Shown: positions 32,155 through 45,145 of the stretch, piece after piece | Layout: each line of letters starts with the position of its first letter | Position numbering within the stretch: position 1 is the first letter of the stretch | DNA from: Zonotrichia leucophrys gambelii | Lineage: Eukaryota > Chordata > Aves > Passeriformes > Passerellidae | Assembly: GCF_028769735.1 (NCBI RefSeq) | Contig: NC_088172.1 | Location: 93,200,951 to 93,264,950 of the forward strand | DNA length: 64,000 nt | Direction of reading: 5' to 3' | The notes under the pieces: generated by a model | Told to the model about the DNA's origin: nothing | What the model saw: only the letters and a program-made list of their open reading frames with translations | The model's database searches: none | Made by a program: the position numbers and the translations under genes

Positions 32155-35100
32155 CTCAGAGACGGACAAAAGAAAAAAGAGAATTCTTAGCACAACTGCA
32201 CAAGACCAAACGTTAAAGAATTATAAAGGAAAAACTAAAACTTGCTCCTTACCTTCCCAGGTTTCCCTGCTCACAGGTGGGGGCACATCCAAAAACACAC
32301 ACGTGGTCAGTCCCTTGGGAGGTCGGAGATTCAATGTCCACCACCAACTTCTGCGACTGTCCAAGTAAACAAGGCCTGGCCTCTGCCTACATGCAGAATT
32401 GAAACCACCACATGTAGCCAAATGTGGAGAGAAAATGAACTGGACCAGCATACTGTGCTCTTTAGAACCATCCAGCTATTGTAGCAAACTGTGAAGGGAA
32501 CTGAACACAGTCCAAAGACAGTGGCAAAGTCCAGATGCAGGGCACAGCACCCACCAACACCAGGCTGCTTTGCAGGATGAAAACACCCTTGTGCAAGTTG
32601 CAGCAGTGTAATTTCATATTGCAGGGTGCAATAGTATTATTTCCTATTGCAAACTGCATTTTTTCTTAGGTAAGGCAAGCACTAGGACACTGGCATTTAA
32701 ATTTGTTTATGTCATATTGGTGCAGTGAAACACTAATCCAGGGTACTCTGTTTCACATTTCCAGAGAGCAGAGGCACACACAGATGGGTGCTTGTTTCTC
32801 ATACAGCCCCCCTATCTCAGCATCTCCCACAGAGTAACTTAAACCCTCACAATACTCTTGCTAGATAACATATAAAAGTATTACTTTACAAATGCTATCA
32901 GACTCAGATTAATTTTCTTTCCCACCACTACACAGAGTCCAAAACCAGCAACTAGACCTGTCTCCCTGCTTCTTTTTCCCTTAATTTTCCTCCTTTCCCC
33001 TTCCTAATTACTCCACTGTTTTTAAGAAAGCTGTATTTCCTTATTTTGCAATAAATTTACTCTTACACTACTTAAGCAGTTGAGACAACTTTCACTTATG
33101 AATCCATTCTGCAACTTTCAGAAAGCTAAACTACACATTTTCTGTTTTTATTAAATTTAGTGCTGAAATGATACAAAACTTCATCCAAAGACATCACTGA
33201 TTTAATGAATCATTAAAAATGAAATCCAATAAATAACCTTTTAAGAAATGGTGTAAAGACAACCATCATCCAAACCAGCCACATCCAGCTGGCAGAAAGG
33301 GTGCTAATACACTTAAGTGCATATCACGAAGAGATTTTTATATTAACTAGAAAGGTCCTAAATGTAGGTGAAGGCTCCAAAATTAGAGATCACCCTACTA
33401 ACAAACATCCACGGTGTACAGTCATTTCATCTACACATTTAACAAGTAATTTTTAACTTAAATCTTGCTTAAGGGAATTACGTATTTCAGTGAGAGCTGA
33501 GCAACCCAAGATTTCAACACAGGTCAAATGTTGGTAAACAAACATGAACCAATGACCTGACTTGGACAACGCCCCTTCAAGCTTGTGATGACTACCATGT
33601 TAAATACAGATATATAAAAATGTGTACAGCTCTCAGTGTGTGACAAGTAACAAATACAGCTTGTTCTTGTCATCTTCTCTGTTGGGCTTTGAGATGCAGT
33701 TTCATTTGTCCTCACACCCTTGGCAACCACACTTGAAACTCACTCGTCATTATTAAAACCTATATACAAACAATAAGCTCTGCATCTCTAAGTAATTCTG
33801 TAACTACAGAAGTGAAAGTAGCAGATGACAGAAGCCTCCACACAATACTTTTGAAGACTACTTTAGAAAAATTGAGCAGCACTTAAAAACTGACAGTTTT
33901 GTTTGTCACATGCTCGACTTGAATTCAGCCATCCAGAAAGAGGCTCTGTATAAAAATATACATAGGATTTCATATATAGCAGTTACATATATATATATAT
34001 ATTATATATATAGCTGTTACATACAGTCACGTGAGGGAATGTTTACAACTCGGGAGCAAGTTCCCCTCCTGTCAGTCATAAACATTAGCTAAGATAATGG
34101 TTAATCTAGAGCTATTAGTTGCTGACATCGAGTTGTTCTGTGATACCACTTTCGAAAGAGCCCTGCCCTGTTTCTCTCTCATAAAACCGTGTGTACTTGC
34201 TTTGTTATTCCCTCAATCTAACCCTAAACACGTGTTTTTTGTTTAAGGAAACCAAAGACAAATAATTTATTACATTCTACGGCGATATCAGTCCAAAACA
34301 CGGCCTTCATTCTTAAACAAACACGCTGGATTAATCTAATCTACATCTGCTTGCGCAGGACAGCTGAGGGCTGTGCACAGAGTAACAAATGAAGCAGACA
34401 ATCAACAGTCTTATTTTCGCATTGACTTAGAACGTTCCCAAAAACAACGGCAGAACATTTCAGCTCCCTGGGAATCCATACTTCCACCGGGAAAGCCCCA
34501 ACCCGAGCTCTGGCAGCCGGCTGCGCCTCGCTGCTGAGGGAGCCGCCAGCAGCCCCACAAAGCAAACAAGCACCGGGGCCGGCCCGGTGACAACTCCCGG
34601 CGGGAGGCACCTGTGCGGGGGGACACGGGGCCGCACCGCCGGCCAGCGCTCGGTAGCGAGCGGCACCTCCGCCCGCGGAGAGGGGCGATGCGTCAGGCGC
34701 CGCCGCCGCCCCCCGTGCCACAGGGCAGGGCGGTTCAACCCCCGCGGAACCTCCGCGGCCGGGCCCGGGGCGGCGCTGCGGGGGCGCCGGTGCCGATCCC
34801 GGCGCTGATCCCGATCCCAGTGCCGGTGCCGCGCACACACAAAGCCGCGCGCGCGCGGGGGCGGGCCCCAGCCCGGCCCGGCCCGCGCGCCGTCACGGGG
34901 GCGCGCGCAGCCAACCGGGGCCGGCCCGGCTCGTCCCGTCCTCCCCCCCTCACCCCCCCCGCCGCCGCCGGGCGCTGCCGGGAGCGCAGGAGCCCTGACA
35001 ACAAACAGCAGGAAACAGCTGACGGGGAGGCACCGCCGCCGCCTCCGCCGCACCGAGGGGCCGTGCCCGGGGCCCACCGCCGCCCCCCATCCCCGAGCCG

Positions 35101-35524
35101 CCCCCGCTCCCGCACCGGGCCCGGGCACGGCCCCGCGCCCACCCGCCCGGGGCTCCGCGCAAGAACCGGCCCGAAAAGTTGCCCAGTGCCGGGCCGGGGG
35201 AGGAAGTTGTGTCGGCGGCGACAGGGAGGGGGTGCTCGGTGCCGGCCCCCGCCGGGAAGGCTGGGCGGCGCTGGGAGACGCTGACGGAGAAGGGGACGCG
35301 GTGAGGGAAGGCCGGTGCTTTGTGGCGGCGCCGGGTAACGCACCGGGTCAGGCAGGGCCGACCACTGCCCCTTTCCGCGCCCGTCGCCGGACCGGAGCGG
35401 CTCGCCCGGGGCTCTGCCGCGGCCCGACAGACACAGCGCCGCGGCGCGGCGGTCGCCACCTCCCTCCCCAGCCGCCCTGGCCTCCCCTGGTAGCGCGGGG
35501 CGAGCGCGGCCCCCGCCCGGTTAC
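32155..35524 (-). other. YPEL5: YPEL5 first intron (inferred)
   Basis: About 3.4 kb from the donor CAG|GTAACC at 35524 to the acceptor at 32155. The part nearest the promoter lies within the CpG island. It carries a TA microsatellite near 34.0 kb and no recognisable gene. Confidence 0.5.
33985..34013. repeat. (TA)n microsatellite within an imperfect inverted repeat
   Basis: A TA run is interrupted once by TT. The flanks 'agttacat' and 'gctgttacat' show that a longer, imperfect AT-rich structure is possible. Confidence 0.85.
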
Positions 35525-35770
35525 CTGGCTGCGGGGAGCGCGGCGGCGGCGGCTCCGTGCCCGGTGTCTCCCCCGCCCTACACGGCCCCGGCGCTCCGGA
35601 TCGGCCGCGCGGCTCCGCCCCGCCGTGGCCCCGCCCCGCTTGTCAATCAGCGCGCCGAGGCCCCGCCCCGGTCCCGCCCCCTCGCTGCCGCCGAGGCCCC
35701 GCCCCGGCCGCCTCGCGCTCCGCCCCTCCCCGGGTCGCCTCACGGCCGCGCCCGGCGGGGCACGCCGGGT
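34480..35770. promoter_or_regulatory. YPEL5: CpG island, YPEL5 promoter region
   Basis: About 1.3 kb of very GC- and CpG-rich DNA ends abruptly at the CR1 element on its right. GC boxes (ccccgcccc or close) lie at 35629-35637, 35661-35669, 35673-35680 and 35697-35705. A CCAAT-like TCAATCAG lies at 35643-35650. All sit just upstream of the inferred first exon in the minus direction. No TATA box is visible, as expected for a broadly expressed gene. Long frames on both strands inside the island are GC artefacts. Confidence 0.85.
35525..35620 (-). other. YPEL5: Candidate YPEL5 exon 1 (noncoding; start approximate)
   Basis: A donor CAG|GTAACC on the minus strand places the exon end at 35525. The start is unknown and is put near 35620 because the cluster of GC boxes and the CCAAT-like site begin just beyond it. 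Confidence 0.5.
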
Positions 35771-35775
35771 CACGG

Positions 35776-36330
35776 AATGACAGAATTACAGAATGGAAGA
35801 ATTACAGAGTCATAGAATTACGGAATCACAGAAGCATCGAATCATCAAGGCTGGAAAAAACCTTTAATGTCATCTAGTCTGATCGTTCACCTAGCACTAG
35901 CACAGTAACCCCTAAATCACTATGCCACACCACACAGCACCATGTCCAGAAGCCTCTTGAACACCTTCAGGGATGGTGACCTCCCTGGACAACCTATTCC
36001 AATGCCTCACCACCCTAACAATGACAATTTTTCCTGTCTAATTTGAATCTCCTCTGTCACAGTTTAAGGCCCTTTCCTCTGGTCCTGTCACTGCAGACAG
36101 GTCAGAGAAGACTGGCCCCCACCTCCCTACAGCATCCTCCCAAGTAACTGCAGAGCCATGGGCTCCCCTTCACGCTGAACAACCCCAGCTCCCTCAGCCA
36201 TTGCTCACAAGATGTGTTTTCTAGACCCTTCAAGAGCCTTGTTGCCCTTTGCTGGCCACGCTCCAGCACCTCAATGTCCCTTCTAAAGTGAGAGGCTCAG
36301 AGCTGAGTACAGTGCTGCCAGCAGTGCTGG
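35776..36330 (-). mobile_element. CR1 LINE, 5'-truncated, with octamer-type 3' tail
   Basis: The right-hand part reads as reverse-complemented CR1. Blocks include 'cttgaacaccttcagggatggtgacctcc' (recognised as shorter motifs), 'tgaacaaccccagctccctcag' (~36176), and 'ttgctggccacgctccag'. The left end, 35776-35850, is a degenerate series of 'agaattacag/tcatagaat' units, the reverse complement of the CR1 ATTCTATG-type 3' terminal repeats. The element runs on the minus strand, like YPEL5, and its 3' end touches the upstream edge of the CpG island. Confidence 0.85.
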
Positions 36331-39300
36331 GGGCAGAGCCAGGGCAGTGCTCAGTGCTGCAGCCCAGCTGTGGGGGGATGGAGGCAGGGCCAGAGCCAGA
36401 GATGGAGCCAGAGCCAAAGCTGGAGCCTTATATCAGCCCTCAGCCCTTCCCCACCTGCCAAGCTCCATTTCCCAGGCACCTGTCAGCCGCTGCCCTCAGC
36501 ATGGTGCCTTCCACTCCCCCTCTACCAGCCTCCCAGACCCCTTGCCTCCCTCACAGCCTGGCAGAAATTCCCACTCCTGGAGGAGCTGAATGCCAGAGCC
36601 ACCCAGCACCTCCCTGCACCCCTAGAGCACATTGCCATGGGCCTGCCTGGGAGGAAGGGGACTCCTGTCTCCAGGCACCCTCAGGGGTTCTCAGGGATTT
36701 GGCCTATCCTGCCTTCGAGCTTCACCACACTATGGGGCCCTGTGAGGGCTGGAGGTGTAGAAAGGCACAGAGATGGCTTTTGGTGACATTCCCCCCTCAG
36801 TGAAGCTGTGACTCATGCTGCTTGCACTTTCAGGCCATTCACATTGAAATCTTTGTGGGATACCTTAAACACTGCCCACTGTGGAGATGAAACATCAGAG
36901 GAGAATGAGGTGAAGTGTGGCCCTTCTTAGCATTTGTTTGCAAGAGCTATCAGTTCCCTGCCAGTTTTAAGTGCTTACAGACTGCCTCCTTGGCAAATAG
37001 TGGTCTTGGACAAAAAACAATGAAAAAAGTCCTTTTGAGTTGTTGGTTATGAAAAAGAGATGCAAAAAGATGTTGTTTTCCTACTATGGGGCAAGCCATG
37101 CCATTTTAAGGATGTCTGTTCTGGATATTTTCATTCCTGGGTCTATCCATGTGGTATCACCAGAGGAGCTGCAGTAATGGCAGGAAGGAATGAGTCAGCA
37201 AGATTCTTTTGTCGTTTCACACAGAGCAGAGGGGCATCTCTCTGTGAATATACAGCACACAAAACCTGCTTACACACCCAGCTGTTCTTCAGCCTGTGTC
37301 TTTTGCATGGATTCTTTTAGAAAAGTAAATTATGAGGTAGAAGAGAACACAACAGCCTGTGTGAGGGTAGACAGTCAGTGACAAGTCAACTTCAGTGTGC
37401 TAAGAGCTGCTGTTTGCTTTGGACAGACCTCCAGAAAATCAGATCTCTTTAGTTTGGTCAGCTCTGGCCTGATGCTGAGCAGAGCTGAGCATTGACATTT
37501 CTCACTGGCCTCTCATCAGCCTCTCTTTAGATCCTGGAAGGGGGGTGAAGGGTGTTAGAGCAGTCCATCAGACAGCAATCACCACTTACTTAATGGCACA
37601 GGGACAGCACAAGTACTGAGAATATTAGAAGGAAGCCATAAAGCCGTGCCTGGGGTCCCATTTAGCACCAACAAATGGAGGAAATAACTGATCCAGCGTG
37701 CCCCCATTGTTAACAGGCTGACCTGATCTGCTGCTGGTCCTCACTGGGTAACCATGAGCTGTGTCCCTGGTGGATCAGCTGCATCTCGTCACAGGAGCTA
37801 TACAAAGGTCCATGTCTTACTCATCTCTGCAGAGCTGCTGTGGAGATCACTGCAAACAAAGCCAAAACAGAGCAGAAAAGGAGTCAAAGCAGTGATGCTT
37901 TAGTCAGCTCTGGTGACTGGGTCTTATCTGGGGCCCTGTGAGCTCACTGCTCATCTCTGCTGCTGAGGCACTCGCACATCCCAGGGCAAGCCGGTTCTTC
38001 CTGCCTCATTTCCCTCCGTTCAAGGGGCAGAGTGATGCTCCCTGCCTTGCTGGCAGCTTGCAGGTTTGCTTAAGTACCCTTCTCCAGTCTGGGCATACAG
38101 AGGGGTTGTATGTCTGAACATTGCAATCATCACAATAATATTACCATGAAAACAAAGCAAAGCCCAAACCTATGAATAGAATTAAATTCTCAGCAATAAG
38201 AAGGGTAGCTGTACCAATCAGAGAGAAACCAAATTGACCATGAGACAAGCAGAGAATGGATTAGCCTGTGCTTGACAGATGGTGCCAGGGACTGATGTTT
38301 TTATTTCCCTTGCAGAGGAGCTTAGAGCAAGGGGGGGTAGGGGAGGGTGAGGTAGGGCACGTTTAATAGAACAAAGCAGCAGGCTGTAGCAGCTCTGCTG
38401 AAAAACGCTAAAAATACCAAAAGCAATTTCCAATTAGCTTGTAGGGGACATGCTACGTGTCAGCCACAGGGTGAAAAACAGGATCAGCAGTATTGTACCA
38501 CATGGCACTTTTAATTTTCAAAGCAGCCTGAAAACATTAATTAATTCTCCTCTGACATGGGGAAATGCAGTGCAGTCAGCAGTTTGCTCCTTTACTTCTT
38601 ATGCCAGGTTTTGGGAAGACCCTGGGCCTTTTCCACGGCTGATTCATATCACAATAGCTGAGATTACTCTGGAGGAGCCAGTCTTCTCTGCAGCACTGCT
38701 GAGCAAAAAAGGCTATGTTAGATCTGGAACTTCATGAACCAGAGAAAGGGGAGATGCCCACACCCAACAGCCTTAGTAAGATCCACCTTTAGTATTTGCC
38801 CCATCTAAAGCAATTTCTCAGTGCTGTGAGCAACTCTGTAGGAAGCATTTCAGAGATAACTGGCTAACTGAGGAACTAATCACAATCTCAGACAGAACTG
38901 TGTAGTGAAACTCAACCACCAACATATTAATCTAATTAAAACCTGTGGCAAAACTTCAGTGGAATTCAGCAGGACCTGGCTACCTCCCACTGAATGAGTG
39001 TCAGGGCTTGGGGGTTGCTCATGCATATCTTCTCCCTTAAAAAGCAAAACTTACAGCTCAGTAGTTTTTGTTCCTGCTCCTTCTCCAGAACCACTAATAA
39101 TCTTTTGGTACACTTGTGGATTCCTGTGTGGCAAAGTTAAGCCTACCAAACCAGGCATGCCCGAGGTGGGACAAAGATGCAGTGGGATTTTCCATTGCTG
39201 TTCCTTCCGTGCCCAGGATTTCTGTCAGCAGAGGAGGCAGCTGAAATACAGAGCCAGGCTTCCAGGCTGTGATCTCTCTGGGAGACAGCGTGACTCCTCA

Positions 39301-42300
39301 CTGCCCCCTCTGTGCCTTCTCAGCTTTGCCTCGCATCAAAGGCTGAGTTCATCCCACGAGCTGCTCCTGTTATTTGGCAGTGGCTACTGATAGCCTGTGT
39401 TTTTCAGAGGAGATGGTACAGCCTGCAGCTTCATTCTCCTAAGGTAAGCCTAATGACACACACAAAAAAGTAATTGTCTTTCATTTGATATCACGAGCAG
39501 ACACTTACTGCTTTTGGCTCACCTAAAAGCTGACACAGGAACAAGTCCTACTTACAGATACTTTTTCAGATGGTTGTATTTTTTGCCAGGGGAAATTATT
39601 TCTACAGTTAATCTCAACATCAAAAGATGAAGGCCAGTGATGAAGCAGTCCCTCCAAACCCTCTTCACAATGACAGCTGGTCTCATTACCCTGTCACCGT
39701 ACCTAGTAGCTGTTGGCCAGATTTTAAAAGGTGTTTAAATGTAAAACCCCAAAAGACCCATAGGAGCCATATCAGAAAAAGTACTTAATGCCTGAAGAGG
39801 GACTTTGAATTTCCGTGCCATTATTAAGACATCAGGAACAGAGCCAGTAAGCAGGCTTGGTGCCAGGGAATGCAGAACAGTGTCCTGCAGAAAGCAGGAG
39901 CCACGGCTGTGCACACGGCAGCTCAGGGAGGCCAGCAGGCAGACACAGAGACCCTGCAGCCAGGCAGTGCTGCAGAGAGCCTCACTGCCATGCCCTAGCA
40001 AAGAAAACAAAGTTGCTAAGTAGGATGGCTGGTGACACAAACAAATCACAATGAGGCAAGGATCTTGCAGGGTTTTTCATTGCTGAGCCTTCTCTTTTTG
40101 GTCCTCCACAGTGAAGGACAGTTACTGAAATAAGGAGAACTTTCAGGTTTAAGTCTGCAAGTCCTGTCTTCCAAATCCTGTCCAGTGGCAATGCTCTGCC
40201 AGATCACATATGTTATCACTTTCCTTTGGGGGAGATTTTGTCAGGTGTCCAACTCATGGATGACAGCCATCTGATTATGCCACTTCCTCCACACAAAGGC
40301 TTGGTTTGATGCACATGTGTTTGAGTGGAGAGAAGATGCCATGGGGTGGTGCCCCACTGACCCAGCTGATGCAATGAGCCAGCTGCCAACTCCCCTGTGT
40401 TTTGTAGGAGGTGATTTCAGGGGAGCTTGTATCCTCAGCTGAGAAGGTAAAGCTGAAGCCATTTCCTTGGCATAGAAAAGCATCACAACAGCTGTCTACC
40501 AGGAGATAAACAGTTTGGGGGAGAGCAGCTACTCCAACGCACGTGGACTTCATCAGACAGTCTGGGCTGTCCCTATTGTTTGTGAGCACTGGCTGAGAAC
40601 AAAGACAGATTGGGCTGGAAAGGGCCCCATGCAGAGACATTCAGAGCCTGTACAGAACAGGACACTTTAATGTCTGCACTGGATTGCTGCAGGTTTTTAT
40701 ATAATCAGAGTAATCTAACTTGGGAATGTATAAATGTACACACACCTGAGGCCCTGATGAATTCCCGTAACTGTTTTGGTTTTGGTTGCACTTAGCAAGA
40801 GATGAAACTCTTGGTTTGTTACAATTGTCACATCACAGACAGGGGAGTGAGAAGAAATCTTTTGTTGTATTGTCAGTCTTTTCCATTCGCTGTTCCTGGA
40901 GCTCTGGGTGGAGTTTCCCAGCCTCACTCAACATAGCATTTCCTGAAAGGTTTTGAAGCTGATTCAGTATTGCTTTCAGTCTTTTAACAGTACCACCCCC
41001 TGCTTAGGAGGCACACTTCTGAGTGTCAAAGGTGAGCCTGTGTAAAGGAAAACAGCCAGCCCCACTCTAGGGTTACTACTCTCTTTTGTTCACAGATATC
41101 TACCCAGAGACATTTATCAAAGATGCTAAATTCAGAGGGAGCAGAGTGAAAAAGGCAAGCAGAGCCTGGGGGAAGAAACAGGTGGCCCACATGAAAAGGG
41201 GAGACAGGACATGCAAGGGAAGGGGACAGGACCTGGAAATCTACCCAATAAAGAGCTTATGCATACCACTGAAATGGTGGGGTCGGGACTTGTTTTGTGA
41301 TCCTTTTGACACCCAATAATCCTTGGTCATTGTCAAACAGTCAAACAGTGAAGGTACAATGCATGTGAGACCAGGAGGAGAGCTCAGCACATGTGTGTCT
41401 GTGTTTAACAGCAGTCTCCAGGATGGAGAAACCTTGAGGAAGAAGACTTCACACCTGGTTTCTGTCCGGCAGCCACGACACGTGGGTGGCAGCACTCCCT
41501 GCAGGGCCAGTGTGTTCCAGCAAGTGGAGCTGTGGGAGGAGCCCGCACCTGAGGAAACAGAAAACGCCCCGCTCCCCTTTTGCAAGTGCTTCAGAGGGGC
41601 CTGTCCCTCGGAGCTCCGCTGCACAGCTGAGTAAACACCAGTGTTTGCCTCTGGGGCAGCCTAAGAGAGGTGATCCATGGTTTATTCCAGGGCATTCCCA
41701 AAACCTCCACAGAAGTGAGAAAGGATTTCTTTCCTTCCCAGGCACAATAGTAACGAAAAGGAGGAAGCTCTCTGCAGACCTTACATCAGAACACAGTATC
41801 ACACACACAAAGATTTTCAAGTAGTCTGCTGAGTAAGCAATGTAGTTCTAGCTGCAGAGATAAAAATTAGGAGTACAAGAGAGTAGAAGCAAATGATCTG
41901 AAGCCCTTTGTCCTGCCAGAGAGGGGCTGGCAGGGTTAGGCCAGGAGCACCAGGAAAAGTCTTCCATTTGTTTGCTTTCCAGGCTCCATTTTGGATGAGA
42001 GCCCAAAGGAAGGGTGCTTGAGGGTTTTCATGTGGCCAGTTGCTTATATGGTGAGTAATGCAATTATTCAGCACATGTGACTGGCCTTGCACGGGGCAGC
42101 TCTGATGTACACTAGCAAGGGACTTTTAGTAAAGGCAGCCTGAGTCACTCATGACCCAGTGAAGCAGGTGAGAACAAGAAGAAAAAGAATTACTACCCAT
42201 TTAAACTCAGGTGGGCTCACAAAACTGTAGCACAGGATCATGTAAGCAACCCACAATATGCCTGATTCAGTTTTCTCATTTCACTGGGACTCCACGTGCA

Positions 42301-44130
42301 GATTGCTCTCATTTGACAGAGGTGAGCAAGGTCCCTTCCTACATTTGCAGGATGTGACATGAGAGGAATATTTGCCTTCACACATGACTATGCATCAACA
42401 AGGGCAACGCAGGCAGGCAACAGGGCATCAGCAGTGCAGGGAGCTGAGCTGCAGCTGTGACCACTTGGCATGGGACCTGTACACTCCATCACAGGGTGGA
42501 GGGCATGGCTGGCTATGTCCTTGAAGAAGTCTTTAGGGGAAGAGATAGACACTCCATGCATTCTGAGGGGGCAGAAAGCAGGAACAAAGCAGAAAAGCAC
42601 TCCAGTAACTCGCCAATAAAGCATGGAAGAGTATTTCATCATACTGTTATTGCATCATTATTAGTCAGGCTTCTAGGAATCTGCTAATGTGACAGTTATG
42701 TATTATTATTACAGTGTTTAGACAGATTTCCAAAAGGCATCATGTAGGTGCCTGACTCCCATTCATTTCAGAGAGACTTAGGCAGTAGGGACTTAGCTCA
42801 TAGTGCAGCCTCAGCCTGGAATGTGGGAGGCTGCATGGAGGGATCACTCCTTCATGAGCCAACAAACAAATGGACTTTCACAGGTACCCTATTAAAATCT
42901 AGAGCAATCAAGTTTGGAAGGCTTGTTAGACTGAGCTAATTAACCACTCTTAGCCCTTGAAGGCCACATGGTGGAAAACAGCCTCCAGGGTATTTGCCAG
43001 GGCAGCAGCTGGAGGCACAGCCAGCACAGGCAAGGCTCTCAGGGATGGCTCATGGTCCCACAAGAGCTAAACACAGCTGCTGGTGAGGCCAGTCAGTGCA
43101 ATTGTCTTTGAGTGCCCTCACAGCCATGACTTTATTTTAGAGGTTAAATGGCACAAGGAAGTGGATCACAGGAACAGATTCATTTGAATTCCTTGCAGTA
43201 CAGCACTTAGGTAGGAATTTACTAATTCTGGTTTTTCAAAAACTCAGCTATTATAATTTAGTGTGACTTTTCTTCATGGAAATGTACTGACTGACCTCAG
43301 TCTGGTGGAATCTCAGGTTCAAATCTGATCAGTTAGCAAGAGAAACACTGATCTCATTCCAATCCCTTGCAGATTTTTGCCCAAGAAAATCATGCAGACA
43401 CTTGGCAGCTTCTAACTCACTTTGAGAAGATCCAATTTTAGATAGTTGAGAACAAACTAATTCAAGAAAAAGCACATCACAAGGACTGGGATGCTTTTAA
43501 ACTTGATACTCAATTGACCTGTGTTTTCCTCTTTTCCTGTCTCCCAGTATCAATTCAGCAGTGATCTCTCAGAGCCCTTCCATGCTCCTCCCTGGACAGA
43601 TAAAACCTGGTAGTCAAACCAGCTGGGCATTTTGGCTTTGTCTGGGGGTTGTTTTTTATTCCTCCCTTGCTACCTTAAGCTGAGAAGCAACCTCAGACCC
43701 TCACAGAATGCAGACAGTGTAACTGCCTGTGGGCAAAGGCAGCTGGTTTCTCCCAGGTCCAGTAAGTCACCAGCAAATGTGTTTCTGCTTGGAATACTTG
43801 TAGTGGGTAGCTCCCAAAGGAATAGACCAATGCAGTACTCCTTCCCCCAAAATAGTGAGCAAACAAGATAAATCCAGTGACACTTACACATGAAAAAGTA
43901 GGATCTGATTAAACAGAAGGAACAGCTCAGAACTAAGGGCAAGAAAGCAAAATGACAAAGCCAAGAAATAGATTAAGGAAATAAATTGGTCTAATCAGCT
44001 TGAAACACCAGGAAAAGCTTTTTTTTCCCTGGCAAATTCAATTGAGCAGTAACTGAAAGGAGAACTGAGCCATGTGTCAGGCAGGTGAGTTTTCTGTGGT
44101 GGTTAATTATCCCCGGGTTCTGAAGGCTGT
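36331..44130. other. Intergenic upstream of YPEL5, no gene seen
   Basis: No recognisable exon on either strand. A short run of 'gagccag/gagccaaag' units lies near 36385-36425 and makes a low-complexity Pro/Glu frame that is not convincing as a gene. Nothing else was recognised. Confidence 0.5.
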
Positions 44131-44400
44131 TGGTGGCTATTGATAGCGTGTGACACATCGCTGCTGCCCACATCCCTAACTTCGGGGACAGCGATGCACA
44201 CACGAGCCCCGTTTGGCTGCCACACAGCCCTCCGCGGGCAGCCCACGTAGTGGCATCTTTGCTGGCTCACTGTCACCAATCCCCGTCGTGTTCTGCTGCA
44301 CAAGGAGCGCGCTGTCTCTCGGGCAGGGGGTGCATGTCCCTGTGCAGACTCACTGCGGGGCCCTCCCCGCCCTTTCCCCATGGCAAACACATTCGGGGCA
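44131..44400. promoter_or_regulatory. CpG-enriched patch
   Basis: This stretch has a higher CpG density (gacacatcgctgc, ccctccgcgggc, aaggagcgcgctg) than the surrounding AT-rich DNA. No coding signal is supported on either strand. It may be an unmethylated enhancer or small promoter, together with the adjacent segment to the right. Confidence 0.25.
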
Positions 44401-44830
44401 CAACAGGAGATGGTTCCTAAATGATCGATTCGAGTTAATCAAGGCTTCATTAATCTCGGGTTTTTATCTTGGGTGACCTAGGAGATTTTCTTTTGTGCAG
44501 CATAGCTCTGTCTACAGTTGACTCATCGCACCAGAGGGCAGGTGATACTTAGCCCTGTCCTAGCTATTGAATTACTGCTCTGCAGTTGTTTGTTTAATGT
44601 GTTCTCCCGTTCTTTGGCCCAAACCCACAATCCGATCGTTCATTTGCATGAAGGCAGGGGCAAGATCCAGCTCGGAGTCAGCTGTTCAACACAACAGTCT
44701 AAATTGTGCCTTGACAAAGCTGAGAAACATAAAGTAAATTGGAACCCAGAGATATTTATCTTGTCACCACTGCTTAAAGTAAGCAAACTGAGCGAACAGT
44801 GAGCTGAAATAACTGTGTGTAGAAACCACT
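44401..44830. promoter_or_regulatory. Candidate conserved noncoding element
   Basis: This is AT-rich, non-repetitive sequence with several motif-like words: atgatcgattcgagttaatc, ttcattaatct, ATTTGCAT (octamer-like: catttgcatg near 44640) and tcttgacaaagctg. It has no open frame. Density of homeodomain and POU-like words resembles developmental enhancers; this is compositional evidence only. Confidence 0.25.
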
Positions 44831-44994
44831 TGAAAATAGCCTGAGGTGCTTTGTTAAGGCAGGAGACCACCTTACAAATGAGACCTTTTATGCATATCAA
44901 ACTGCAATATCATAACTCAATGTTTTTCTGCCTTAAGCAAATCAGCATTTGGGACTTTTCTGACAGGGTGTTTGTCCTTGCTGTGCATGGCTTG

Positions 44995-45145
44995 ATTCAC
45001 CATTGCTTTGCTTTTTGTGGAGTCATTTAAGCTTGGGCTAAATTATGTGATCCCTCCTCTCTGGGAGAGTGTTGTAGAATTATAAATACTCAACATGAGA
45101 CAGGACAGTTTATAAATCAATTTTTGGCTCATGACACCAGCTCTC
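44995..45145. promoter_or_regulatory. Candidate conserved noncoding element
   Basis: A compact stretch with 'ttgctttgctttttgtgg', 'taaattatgtgatcc', and two 'ttataaat' words (45079, 45110). It is non-repetitive and has no open frame. Low confidence. Confidence 0.2.

Noticed and set aside
35290..35310. Plus-strand donor-like GTGAGG in the CpG island, suggesting a divergent transcript
   Set aside because: GT-containing words are common in GC-rich DNA, and there is no supporting downstream exon on the plus strand.
34341..35780. Several frames of 140-220 codons on both strands
   Set aside because: All lie in the CpG island, where stops are rare; they overlap each other on both strands, are Pro/Arg/Gly/Ala-rich and match no family.
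36249..36803. 184-codon Pro/Glu-rich frame just right of the CpG island
   Set aside because: Its start lies in CR1 sequence and the middle is a short degenerate repeat. It resembles no gene, and in particular not ALK exon 1.
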